Under the pieces are notes generated by a model. It was not told the DNA's origin. It made no database searches and saw only the letters and a program-made list of their open reading frames with translations. Below, in pieces: positions 13,210-22,689 of a stretch of DNA of 64,000 nucleotides. The first letter of the stretch is position 1. Every line of letters starts with the position of its first letter. The DNA is taken from the NCBI GenBank assembly GCA_021234155.1, contig JAJEKV010000032.1, positions 10,670,099 through 10,734,098 of the forward strand. Reading direction: 5' to 3'. The DNA comes from Isoetes taiwanensis. Lineage: Eukaryota > Streptophyta > Lycopodiopsida > Isoetales > Isoetaceae. The translations under genes and the position numbers were made by a program.

Positions 13210-13584
13210 CTAGAAACGTGTGCCCGGCGATGCCGGGCATTAGTCGTGGACGTGTGGAATGGGTAGATTTAGTGGTGGAGGTGCATGGAATAGATTGAAT
13301 AATGAAATCCATAGTGTGAGTTGATTGATGTGAGTGATAGTTTAGGCTTGTACTGAATACGACAAAGGTGCAACAGGCACATACAGATAGAGAACAAACT
13401 TTGCCTTTGAAGTGTACACATAATATGAAATAACTTGTATGCCATCTGGTTCTTGGTCCAACAATTACCAAATATATCAACAAATTGCCTTTAAACAATA
13501 TATGAAACAAATATATTGGCTCTACACACAACCACAAAATGCTTTTGGTGCAATCTAAAATGATAGGGTTTATGCTCATCAGCC

Positions 13585-13987
13585 TCAATGGATCCACATC
13601 ATTAACAACCTATCCCAAAGAGCTCTAGGCACATCTGTCGATTCGATGTGAAACTCATTTGTGATGTTGACAGGTATAGAAGATTCTCCCATACTCCCTA
13701 TGGTGGTGTTTTCTAGAAACTCAGGAAGGTCATAATCACCAATTGCATCATGTGGGATCGATGCCCAAGCCTTGAACCATTTCCCATCACAAACACTAAT
13801 GTGTGTGATGCCTCCGGACTTGAAGCAAGTACTTGGAGGGGAACTTGTTTGACCCCAACACAGGCCAACGTGCGTTATCAACTACCATATAACTCCCTCC
13901 AATAATAAGAAATAGCCTACTCCTTCCATTGCACATGCCCTTCTTGAATGATCTAGACCTCAATAACATGACAATCATTCCGAGCAT
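13585..13987 (-). pseudogene. Unrecognised exon-like fragments in the Helitron
   Basis: A minus-strand open stretch of 98 codons (13881-13585) includes SVCDGKWFKAWASIPHDAIG and looks protein-like in composition. An overlapping frame at 13987-13796 reads VVDNARWPVLGSNKFPSKYL, which suggests one reading frame broken by a shift near 13830. A further open stretch at 13597-13205 is probably non-coding. I do not recognise a family; it may be captured host sequence or worn element protein. Confidence 0.3.
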
Positions 13988-14171
13988 TCATCACGTACAA
14001 GTGGAATGGTATATGTGTGGAGTTCATAGGTGAAATAAGGAGTTGTAAATCTAATCATGTCCATAAATATAATAGGGTGTTGAATAATGTCCATAGATAT
14101 TATTATTATTATTATATAATGTCTGATGCTCACTTGGGCCTCGGGAGGCCATGGAGCACATGAACAACAAT

Positions 14172-14783
14172 TTACAATTTTAATAGCAAGGAACGGTGTG
14201 CGTCCACCGCCCTTATATATGGTCCCAGCGTCATTGGTGGTATATGTAACAGTGAAGAGAAATCTTCAGCCTGGATGCCAAAGTTGTGTCTAATATCTGC
14301 ATATTCAGAACACTGTATGAAAGTATGATTTTCGTCTTCTACACATCCTGTCTTGCATATTCTACACAGACGATTTTCTGCTGGTATTTTTGCCCATCTG
14401 CCTGTTTCTATTTCCAGATTGTGTGACCCGGTTCTATACCTGGCTATTAGTTTCCTTTGTGCTGGCGGGATGTTAGCCTTTAAATATAGTTGGCTCTCAT
14501 ATGTCCTCATGCAATTAATATCTGCCCGGTATTGTTGCATCCTCTTCCCTGGATCAGCCCATAATTTCTCCAATGCCATCCTTTCAAGTAAAGCTCGGAC
14601 TTCATCTTTCTCTGTTGGCCATGAAGAGCTCTCTAAACCCCATTTACCAGCCCATGCCGACAGCTTCCTTTGCCATTCTGAGTTTTCTAGTGCTTGATGT
14701 GATAACCTATTCGGATCTTGTGCTTTAACCCTATTATAGAAATTTATAGCATGAAAAAGCCCTTCTAGCTCAAGCGGGAACAT
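14172..14783 (-). pseudogene. LINE ORF2 C-terminal domain
   Basis: About 203 codons, the longest intact piece of this LINE. It lies downstream of the reverse transcriptase and contains ARYRTGSHNLEIETGRW followed by a C-x2-C ... H ... C cluster (CRICKTGCVEDENHTFIQC, about residues 140-158), the zinc-knuckle-like end found in plant LINEs. The visible start codon is internal to ORF2 and is not a real initiation site. The same cluster with the words VEDECHTLQSC appears in the LINE at 24.2 kb. Confidence 0.8.
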
Positions 14784-15239
14784 ACTGTCTCGCTAGAGTT
14801 ATGGCGCACTTGAGTTTGTGATCTTATCCCAAGTTCCTCCTTCCGGATACATCTTCTCGGACCCCCTCTATTTGTTTCCACATTCTTGCGAGATTTTCGC
14901 CCCCAAATTGGAGCACCATAAAGACAACCCGTTCGAACAAGAGTTTTGAATAGCATCTTCTTGTGGTTCGGTCAAGTGAGGGAGGCTTTTCTACACTTCG
15001 CCATCATGCTAAATAATGCTGCCTTCACTTTGAGACTCGCCTATTTATGCAATTCTTCCAGCTGTAATTGGATGCAATGTCAAGTCCTAGATATTTGTAT
15101 GAGTCAACTGTTTCTAAAATCTGCCTTTATATGTGAAAAACAGGCCGCTCCCTTGTCCCAAAAATCATGACCTTTGATTTTGAAAGGTTTACATTCATCT
15201 TTTTGCTTGATAACTGCTCCAACCGTAAATGATCTTGCA

Positions 15240-16050
15240 AGGTTACCTTCTTACTAGCAAGAAGGACTACATCATCTGGCAGATAGGAGAAGCCGCACTA
15301 TGTATGTGCCTAATTTTGTTCTGCTAAAGATCCGCTTTCGAGCCAATCATCTAACTCATCTATAAAAACTCCGAACAGAGTGGGAAAGGGGACACCCTTG
15401 CCGAACTCCTATGGTGCTTCCCGATTTAAAGTGTCCAAGTCCCATGCTACCTTAATCAATACTTCACCGTATGGCGGGATCTTGCACTCCTTAGCTCCAT
15501 AGGGACACCTATCTGAATAATCATCCTTCGAAGTTCCTTGCGTGAGATCAGATCGAATGCCTTTGTGAAGTCTATAAAAGCCATGTCGAGGGATGCGTTT
15601 GGAGCTTTGGCTTTCTCGATCAACGCTCTAAAGCGTTAGCACATGGTCCAATGTACTATGTTTACGCCTAAAACCTCGCTTGGTAATGTGAGCTTAATAT
15701 TCTTTTGCTCAGCCCATGAGCTTCAGTTTTGCTTCTAACAAGCTGCCCAAGATTTTTGAGAACATTTGCCGATTAGAATAGTTACGTAGTTGCCACGCAA
15801 CTTTTGGTCTCCTCCTTTATGGATCGGGTGGACCCTATTAATTCTCCAACTTCTTGGTAGCCCTTGAATTAAGCTATTATTGAGCAGCTCTGTTAGGGTA
15901 GCTAATGTATTCTCCCGCTCCATTTAAGAAGCTCCATGCACAAGCCATGCGGCCCCGTGCCTTATTATTTGATGCTTTGGATAAGCATTCTTTAACTACT
16001 CTCTTGTGAAAAGGCTCTTTGTTGAGTGCAGATTTGGCATGCTTTCAGCC
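15240..16050 (-). pseudogene. LINE reverse transcriptase, decayed
   Basis: Minus-strand blocks in shifting frames give the RT order: PRSWRINRVHPIHKGGDQ (about 15840), DMAFIDFTKAFDLISRKEL (about 15580) and YLPDDVVLLASKK (about 15265). The last is the catalytic YxDD box with its two aspartates kept but an extra residue change and frame slips nearby. Several stops separate the blocks, so no enzyme is made. Confidence 0.8.
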
Positions 16051-16318
16051 ATCTATCTCATATATATCCCCGACATGTTTTACTTGGTGACTCGGGATCT
16101 AGAAACGGTTTGTATATGGCTGTCCTGCGGTCTACTCGAAACTTTTGGGAGATTTCAGAAGTTGTTTCGATAGGTCTCGATTGCCTTTGAGCAACGTAAG
16201 TAGCGTTTTTGTTCCTAATGAACCGCTTGTACCATTTAGGCTTGCATATGCAATTTTGTGGCAATCTTTTTTCTAGCATCCGACATTCCGAATCCCACCA
16301 CGAATTGCAAGGTTTTTG

Positions 16319-17160
16319 TTATGAATTTCTTTGTGAGCCCAAATGCCTTTTTCCCTCACGCAAATAGGAGCCCTTGAAAATTTCTTGCATCGGGTCTCCA
16401 AATCCCCCGACCATGTAGCGGCAGACCACAAGCTCTTCTATGTTTTTCTCATATGCTTCATGATGTTTATAGCTGATTTTTAAACGAGGATGAAAGTCGG
16501 GCGCAGAGATCTCTAGCTTGGCAAAAGCTTTAAGTGTTATATGCAAGGGCGCATGATCTGACTCATGTAGCTGTTCTCCCACCTGGAAATCAGAAATAAG
16601 GTCTTTGCTTCTTGCCAAAAGATAATCAATGGTTGCCCGCCGTGATTCCTATAAGTCGACCTTCCGGATTGTGGAAAAGCTTTTATTCCATTGATTATTT
16701 TCAGTTGGCAGGTGGTGCTTAATTCAAGCAGTTTGTGACCCATTTCATTGGATATTATATCCTCTGAAAATCTGTCATATGCAGGGTCTTCGTGTTCATC
16801 AAGGCATACATTTGCCAAATCCTCAAAGATATTAAACTGCTCGGTTTGCCGATTCGCCATTGAAATCACCCATTATAAATATATCCCCTTGGGATGAGTA
16901 TTCAAGAATATCCGAGCACAAATTTCCGTAAGGGTTCTCTTTGTCTAGATTATGCTTATGATATATGCTAGCATTTTCTGGAGCAAAGTAGCAGGCAGCA
17001 AAAATTAGTGGCTGCCTTCCATTAACCCGGAACCAAATGTATTGGTTGCTTGGGTCTTGCCTTAAGATCTGAAAATCATATCTTTGTATCTTTCTTCTTA
17101 TGGGGGCTATGCCTCCAAAACCACGCCCAACTCTATTTACTTTCTCGTTCAGATTTGAGC
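16319..17160 (-). pseudogene. LINE endonuclease domain, decayed
   Basis: Apurinic-type (EEP) endonuclease of the LINE, which nicks the target DNA. Visible motifs are MGDFNGESANRAV at about 16870-16835, GRSTYRNHGGQP with an IDYLLARSKDLI-type run at about 16670-16600, and the terminal SDH box (LHESDHAPLHITLKAF) at about 16565-16520. The parts lie in different frames, separated by frameshifts. Confidence 0.8.
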
Positions 17161-17309
17161 TAGCGATTACATAACACGGTATGTCGTGTAGAGATCAAAC
17201 CGGTGAGCCCATGTCTCTGTGAAGCATAATAGATCTTGGTGTTGCCAATTTTCCAAGTGTTGCATTTATTTTTTCCGAGATAGTCCATGCGCATTCCATA
17301 GACTAATTC

Positions 17310-18020
17310 TCAAGGCCCTTGCTTCCCTGTGTTTTCTGTTTGTGATGATGGCTTTTTCTGCTTGGTCGGATATGCAACTAATCCTTTATCCACGGCCTCT
17401 TTTACTTTTGCCCATTCAAGCTTTTCGCATTCTAAGCGGCTTGGAGTAAGGTCCCGATCCAGCCGGATCTTCTCTCCCTTAAGCACATTTACTGTTATGC
17501 GAACTCTATCTCTAGCTTCTTTTGTGCGGAATTTCACTAGAATTGGGGAGAGTATGTATTGGTTTTCCCAATCTTCTTGACGACACATGAAGTGGGTCAT
17601 GATGACGATTGTCTCCGAGAAAAAGCGCCCTAACGATAATTGTCAAATCTTCTCCTTCTACCTCTTGCAAACCCTGATATCTTGATTTTTGGCTCGTATT
17701 TCTTGCTCTGTTTGCTCTGATGAAACTTCAGCTTGGTGAAGTTTCATTTGCTCCTTTGTGGTTTCTGCTACCAAAGATGCTAGCTTACTCTCCAACTCTG
17801 TAATTTGTGCCTTAAAATCTGAGGGTTTTAGGTTTGAAGACATTTCTGCATTTTGTTTTCTCAGATTCTGGTTTTGGATAAGCAATTCGTCTAGGGTTCC
17901 CTGAATCGATTTGACCTCCGACCGCAAACAGTGGATCTCATTTTTGAGTTCGGTGATCACCGCTAACAGGTTTGCTATGTCCCCATCATATTCGATGGGG
18001 TCTTTCTTCTTCGTGGGCAT
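17310..18020 (-). pseudogene. LINE ORF1-like coiled-coil protein
   Basis: Starts with MPTKKKDPIEYDG at 18020 and reads 120 codons with heptad-like spacing of leucines and isoleucines (residues about 18-95), a coiled coil. After a frameshift near 17640 a second part (17600-17310) has FRTKEARDRVRITVNVLKGE and a conserved RLDRDLTP run, probably the RNA-binding part. The same DRDLTP run occurs in the LINE split at 27690/33975 (YVDRDLTP), which identifies that insertion point as ORF1. Confidence 0.75.
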
Positions 18021-18039
18021 CTCCCCTACGAAACGCTGG

Positions 18040-18074
18040 CCGCTAAACGCTAACCGCTAACCGCTAAACGCTAG
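18040..18074 (-). repeat. Heptamer repeat at the LINE 5' end
   Basis: Four to five tandem heptamers, CGCTAAC/CGCTAAA on the plus strand (TTAGCG(G/T) on the minus), lie a few bases inside the 5' terminus of the LINE. They resemble, but do not match, the plant telomere repeat TTTAGGG. Confidence 0.8.
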
Positions 18075-18399
18075 AACAGATATAATAGGGTAATGGGCAC
18101 ATAGATTTATGGCATGGAATGAGTAGGGTAGGGTAGATGGTGGAGCTGTTTAGGATTTTGCGGAAGATGACATGCTCAAATTGGTTTAAAATTTTTTACA
18201 TATCTAATACGTATTCAACTGCAATGCAGTGAAAAGAGGGTCTTGGCAATGTAGACAGAAGTAATTGCATTGTGTGGGTAGAATTGCAACAAATTTATTG
18301 TGCTCCTAAAATTTCTATGTGAGTTCATAATATGATGTTGTAACCTCTAAACCCTAAATTAAACCATTTGGAAATGCACCCATCTATATATCTCGCTAG

Positions 18400-21240
18400 G
18401 TTGCTTGATGGAATTGCATCAGTTCCCTCTTAACAACAACTAACGGCAGCCAAGGGCAAAGGCTCCATAAATTTGTTATGGAACTATAATCCACGCCATA
18501 GATAATTGAAGGACTCGGTTGAATAATAATCCCACACCATGGAGTCAAAACAGTCAACTCCAAAGATTATCTCTAGCATATGGATGGATTTACCATGTGG
18601 TTTACGATTATATTCAAGTAAGCTTCCATATGTGCGGTCTGCAACACCCACAAAAAGAGCTTGTCTCTGAGACTGAATGCAATCCTGCAAGCCTTTCAAT
18701 AATAAACAGCGCCGGAAATATGAATTTACCACAATTTCAATATCCAGACCCTCTAGGCTTTTGTATCAGAGTAGAGATCATAAGAAGAGAAAAAAACAAT
18801 ACGATCATATATTCCTGCAGCTAGAATCCTATTCTCCTAGAACACTGCTTTCTAGAAACAGAAATATCTATTTCAGCATACATCAGCATGTGCCCAATTG
18901 AGGCACGCTTATCAACCCATTTTAAAATTCTGTCTGCACTCAGAGACTGAAGCCCAATAACAGTATAATCTTTCTTTTCTCCAATATCCACGATTTTCTA
19001 TGTCTAAACAATCGGAGAGCAAGCTACACATGGTTTTTAAAGTTATTCAGATACTGTTGTCAAGTCCATCCACTTTGGCGTTTCTAACAATAATTCACAT
19101 ACCTCAAAATGGCTAGCACTCTCCAGCACAATGCAAATGTGTCCATCCAAACTGAATGAGATTATCGATAAAATGCATTAGATCACCGGAATCCGCATAC
19201 GGTCTTGCATTGTAGATCCAACCTAATTGCAAATTGCAAAGAACCAGCATTTTTCAGAGCCCATTTTGCAGAATCCAAGCAAAGTCAGAAATATTTACCT
19301 TATCAAGGATGAAATCTGAATCTTGAAAGCTAAATAAAGCTCCAACACAGCCACCTTATGCAAATTATGATCCTTCCGCCATACTTAAGAAGGATCCTAA
19401 CTGCCACATAACATGCTCACTTCACTGACCATTTCGATGCAACAATGTCAGCATATCTAAGCACTTACGTTGTGCAAGCCTGAGAACACGCAAAGCAGTA
19501 CTATCCATGATCTTTAGAAATTCAAAAACATTCTATGAATGCAGTGCCTAGATTCCAGACCTTCCAAGTTGCTTTTGTTCAAGCGCTTCGCTTACTAATG
19601 GATATAGAGGACCTACAGTTGTGCTGATATATGTCAAGGCAAATGCCTTAACTAACCTGGTGTGCAGTGGCAGCCTGTTCACATTAGACATAAGCACATC
19701 AATCATGTCAGTATGAAGAATAACATAGACCATCCTCAGCATAGCTTCTGATCCTCAGCTAAATGGGGAGCAATTGGTAGACATAAATACTCATCGTAAG
19801 ACACGAAAGTGACAGAAAGGAAGTGCTTCAAGTGGTGGTATTCTGAAACACATAAAGGTGCCTTTGTTGGATGCGCACTGAGTTGTAAGATCACCTGAAC
19901 TTAAGGAATTCTCCATTGAAATAGGAAAACTGCTACTTTGTTTGAAGGTGCAAGTTTCTGCCAAAGGGTAATTCATTAACCAAAGAAGGCTCTACCAATT
20001 TGCAGATTGCCAAACAATGCCCACATTGCTGTTAAAATGCAAAACATACTTGGGACATGGCCTCCTCCACATGCTATCGTAGAATCAATCCGTTGGCATT
20101 GCCGTTCACAATTGGACGCTGTTCCTGTCATCCTTGAAAAGGCAGAATAGGCGCTTCTCTGCAAAAAAAAATTAATCGAAATCATATGATTAGTTCTAAA
20201 CCCAACAAATTCTGCCATTAGTTGTCGACACACCTGCCACAATTTAACATCTTTCAGCTCTGGATTGGATTGATGTGAGTATTGGCCTGTAAAAATCCCA
20301 AATCAACACAAATGTTGAAATAACAGAAGACAGATGAAAAGTGTTTGTATGCCAACTTAGGGCAGGAAAAGAGTGCTTCTGTACTATTTAAAGGAAGAAT
20401 ATCAACTAACAATAGATGTTTGAACAAATCATGACCTTCAATATATAATGATTTCGCATGCTTTAGCTCCTTGCAGACAAATAGAATGGAATCAAGACTA
20501 CAGAGGTATTAACTACTTCCACTCCAACAAAATACTAATCAGACTGGAAAACCAAGTTAGAAAAAACTGGAAAACCGAGTTGGAAGAAAGCTTGTGTAAC
20601 CAGATGCGATATTTTTGCTAAAGGATAAGCTCTGGCTGTTGTAAGGAATAAAAACAGAGTCAGCCTATTTCCATACCCTTATTTAGAAAACCTCCATCTA
20701 GAAGCACCGGATTTTGTACCTCAAGCTTACCAGAACGGCCGAGTTGAGCAGACAAAGTCGGATTGTGATAGGCAAGAATCAAATACTTCAACATGCAAAG
20801 CTCAAAGCCCAGGTTACAACTATGACAACCTCTTAAGATCTCTATGCCCTGCAGGGCCGTCAATCTTCTTTTTTGCAAAAAGCTACGATAATGAAGCAAT
20901 CAAATGTGATGAAAATGAGATGAGATAGGCAAAACTTAGATGGCACAGAATGAGAAGCTTGTCCATTGGCGCCCGAGCAAGAAGAAAGAGCAAAAAAATG
21001 CAGCCGAAAAAATCCATCGAAGATCTGGAGCTAAAAGACCGACAGTTGGACGGAGGCATATCACAACCCGAGCGAGAAGAGATAGCAAAAAAAAAGCAGC
21101 CCAACAAATCCAGCCGAAAAATAAGCGTCCTTGTGGCTCCCAGGAAGGCGCCAGAGACGACGGAGCTGAGGGGGCTCGATTCAAATTATCCGGCGAAGTA
21201 GAAGAAGACTAACAAAAAAAAATGTGCCGCAAGGGCAGAG
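18400..21240 (-). pseudogene. Captured multi-exon gene fragments, unrecognised
   Basis: Several exon-like blocks with splice signals lie on the minus strand, in the same direction as the Helitron. The block at 20899-20740 reads ALQGIEILRGCHSCNLGFEL and ends at a CTG|GTAAGC donor. The block at about 20480-20290 includes LKHAKSLYIEGHDLFKHLLL and ends near a tttttacag signal. A short exon at 20270-20230 (PELKDVKLWQ) is followed after an intron by KRLFCLFKDDRNSVQ at about 20160. The block at 19742-19548 includes MLRMVYVILHTDMIDVLM and STTVGPLYPLVSEAL, and LRVLRLAQ near 19480 precedes a GTAAGT donor. Stops interrupt several blocks. I cannot name the source gene. A basic plus-strand ORF at 20950-21201 overlaps the presumed leader and is not favoured. 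Confidence 0.45.
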
Positions 21241-21313
21241 GGAACGCCGCATGCGTCTGCACAGTGGCGTTCCAGGCACAAATACCAATGCCATCCCATT
21301 TTAATAAAGAAGA

Positions 21314-21430
21314 TGGTGTTGATTTTGTACATACAAAACATAATTATAGGGGCGCTCGCTACACTACGTCACCTCCCATGTGAATATGCACCCAAACCAA
21401 AGGGGATTTTAGGGGGATTTTAATTTAAAC
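21314..21430 (+). mobile_element. MITE-like element, right half with TIR
   Basis: Reverse complement of the arm at 13005-13050 (21371-21414: CACCTCCCATGTGAATATGC then ACCCAAACCAAAGGGGATTT). Together with 12995-13209 it forms a split element of about 330 bp. Confidence 0.65.
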
Positions 21431-22289
21431 ATATTGAATGTAATGGTTTGTGTTAATTAATGTTAATAGTAGTTATGTTGGTTGTTATATTAAAAACATT
21501 TTGGGCCCTTCGGGCCCCAAAAGAAGCAAAGATAGATAAATTTTGAGGTAAACAAGAAAATAAAAATATAAAATGAATGATGTGTTATTGCAAACCATAT
21601 ATTTTAAATTGCATAATTTATAGACTCCTTGAGTCTGAGACTCCGAATACCCTACTTCGATTAATGGAGGTACTAAAAATCCTGCTAATCAATGCTTTTA
21701 AAATGTTTGGAGATGTAGTTCTGCTTAGCTTTATGCCACTAGATTGAGATATCTAAGTCACCTTCATGACGTTGAGCAGAAGTTGCAATCATCACATCCT
21801 TGAATACATTTGAACTTTTCAACATTTAAAATGTCAACAATTGTTTCCTAAGAACACAACATCACATCCCTGAACACATTTGAACTTTGAACTTTTCAAC
21901 ATTTCAAATGTGAACAATGTGTTTCTAAGAACACTGTGATACAGAAAACCACTGTCGATAATGCATGTATGTTGAATATATCTACTTCAGAAGTCTTAAG
22001 AACATAACCATGTTTGTATCCTAATTGACTTTACACATAAGAATTCACCGCATGAAGGCATGAAGGAAACCTGGAAAGAACCACCACAAAGCTGCTTCCA
22101 AGAAGAAAATTTACAAGAAACCTGGAAAATTTCTTCAAGACTGCCAGATCCCATGCTAGCATCTGCAAACAAGAATAAGAGCCCTCGAATTTGGAGCAGC
22201 AGTGCCGGAAACGATGAGAGAGGGGCGGTTTCTCTCTCTCCCGTCTGCCCTAGCCGCAGACGTCAGCGCCAAGATCCATCATAAAGCCC
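21431..22289. other. Non-coding; GC hairpin and 70-bp tandem duplication
   Basis: No gene is seen. At about 21499-21521 the run GGGCCC-TTC-GGGCCC, flanked by TTTT and CAAAA, can form a strong hairpin in AT-rich DNA. At 21793-21935 a segment of about 70 bp (atcacatcc-tgaa-acatttgaa ... taagaacac) is present twice in tandem with about 85 percent similarity by eye. The ORF at 22060-22284 has no recognisable features. Confidence 0.6.
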
Positions 22290-22600
22290 ATTCGAACTAT
22301 TGGAGAGAAGGTTTCAGTAAAGTTAATACTAGCAATTTGAGAAAAGCCACGCGCTACGAATCTGGCTTTGTATCACTGAATTTGACCTGCAACATCTCTC
22401 TTAACCTTGAACAACCACTTTTTCTTACCACTTGGCGCGCCTGAGGTAATGGAACAAGCTCCCAAGTTTGGTTCTTCATGAGAGACTCATATTGTTCGTC
22501 CATAGATTGTTTCCATTCTTGTGCACAAGGACTAGTCAAGGCTTCATGGACATTGAGGGGTTCTTGAACATGAGTGGGGCAGCAACTAAAAGTCCTCTAG
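22290..22600 (-). pseudogene. Copia reverse transcriptase fragment
   Basis: Minus-strand remnant of the N-terminal part of a Copia reverse transcriptase: EWKQSMDEQYESLMKNQTWE then LVPLPQAR, followed after a frameshift by a KWLFKVKRD-like stretch and, near 22300, NFTETFSPIVRM. Stops and shifts break it, and both ends run into unrelated sequence. Confidence 0.8.
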
Positions 22601-22689
22601 CATGCTTATGAGATATGGAACTAGAAGGTTGGGCTTCAATACCTTTTTTACTAAGAGAGCTCACACGTCGAGATCGAGTTACTCCACGA

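Larger units (their letters stand above)
14099..18079 (-). mobile_element. LINE, nearly full length, with TSD and TAA tail
   Basis: A non-LTR retrotransposon read from 18079 to 14099. It has, in order, an ORF1-like coiled-coil protein, an apurinic-type endonuclease, a reverse transcriptase and a C-terminal cysteine/histidine domain. It ends in a TAA-rich tail (14099-14120). The flanks 14067-14098 and 18080-18106 are imperfect direct copies (atataatagggt ... catagat), a target-site duplication of about 27-32 bp, so both ends are known. Stops and frameshifts throughout the pol region make it inactive. It sits inside the Helitron-like element and so inserted later. Confidence 0.85.
13210..21313 (-). 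mobile_element. Helitron-like element, non-autonomous
   Basis: Read on the minus strand, the 3' end shows the Helitron signature: a perfect 8-bp stem hairpin (TGCCCGGC-3 nt-GCCGGGCA, 13221-13239), seven bases, then CTAG (13210-13213) followed by T. Plant Helitrons end in hairpin plus CTRR and insert between A and T. The proposed 5' end is TCTTCTTTATTA at 21313, preceded by A; this end is a best guess because the start consensus is short. No Rep/helicase coding is visible, so it would depend on other copies. About 4.1 kb remains once the nested LINE is subtracted. Gene-like fragments lie on the same strand as the element, as is usual for captured genes. Confidence 0.6.

Noticed and set aside
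20950-21201. Basic 83-codon plus-strand ORF
   Set aside because: Composition follows a repeated aagaaag-type DNA bias, and overlapping frames on both strands are equally open. It lies opposite the likely leader of captured exons.
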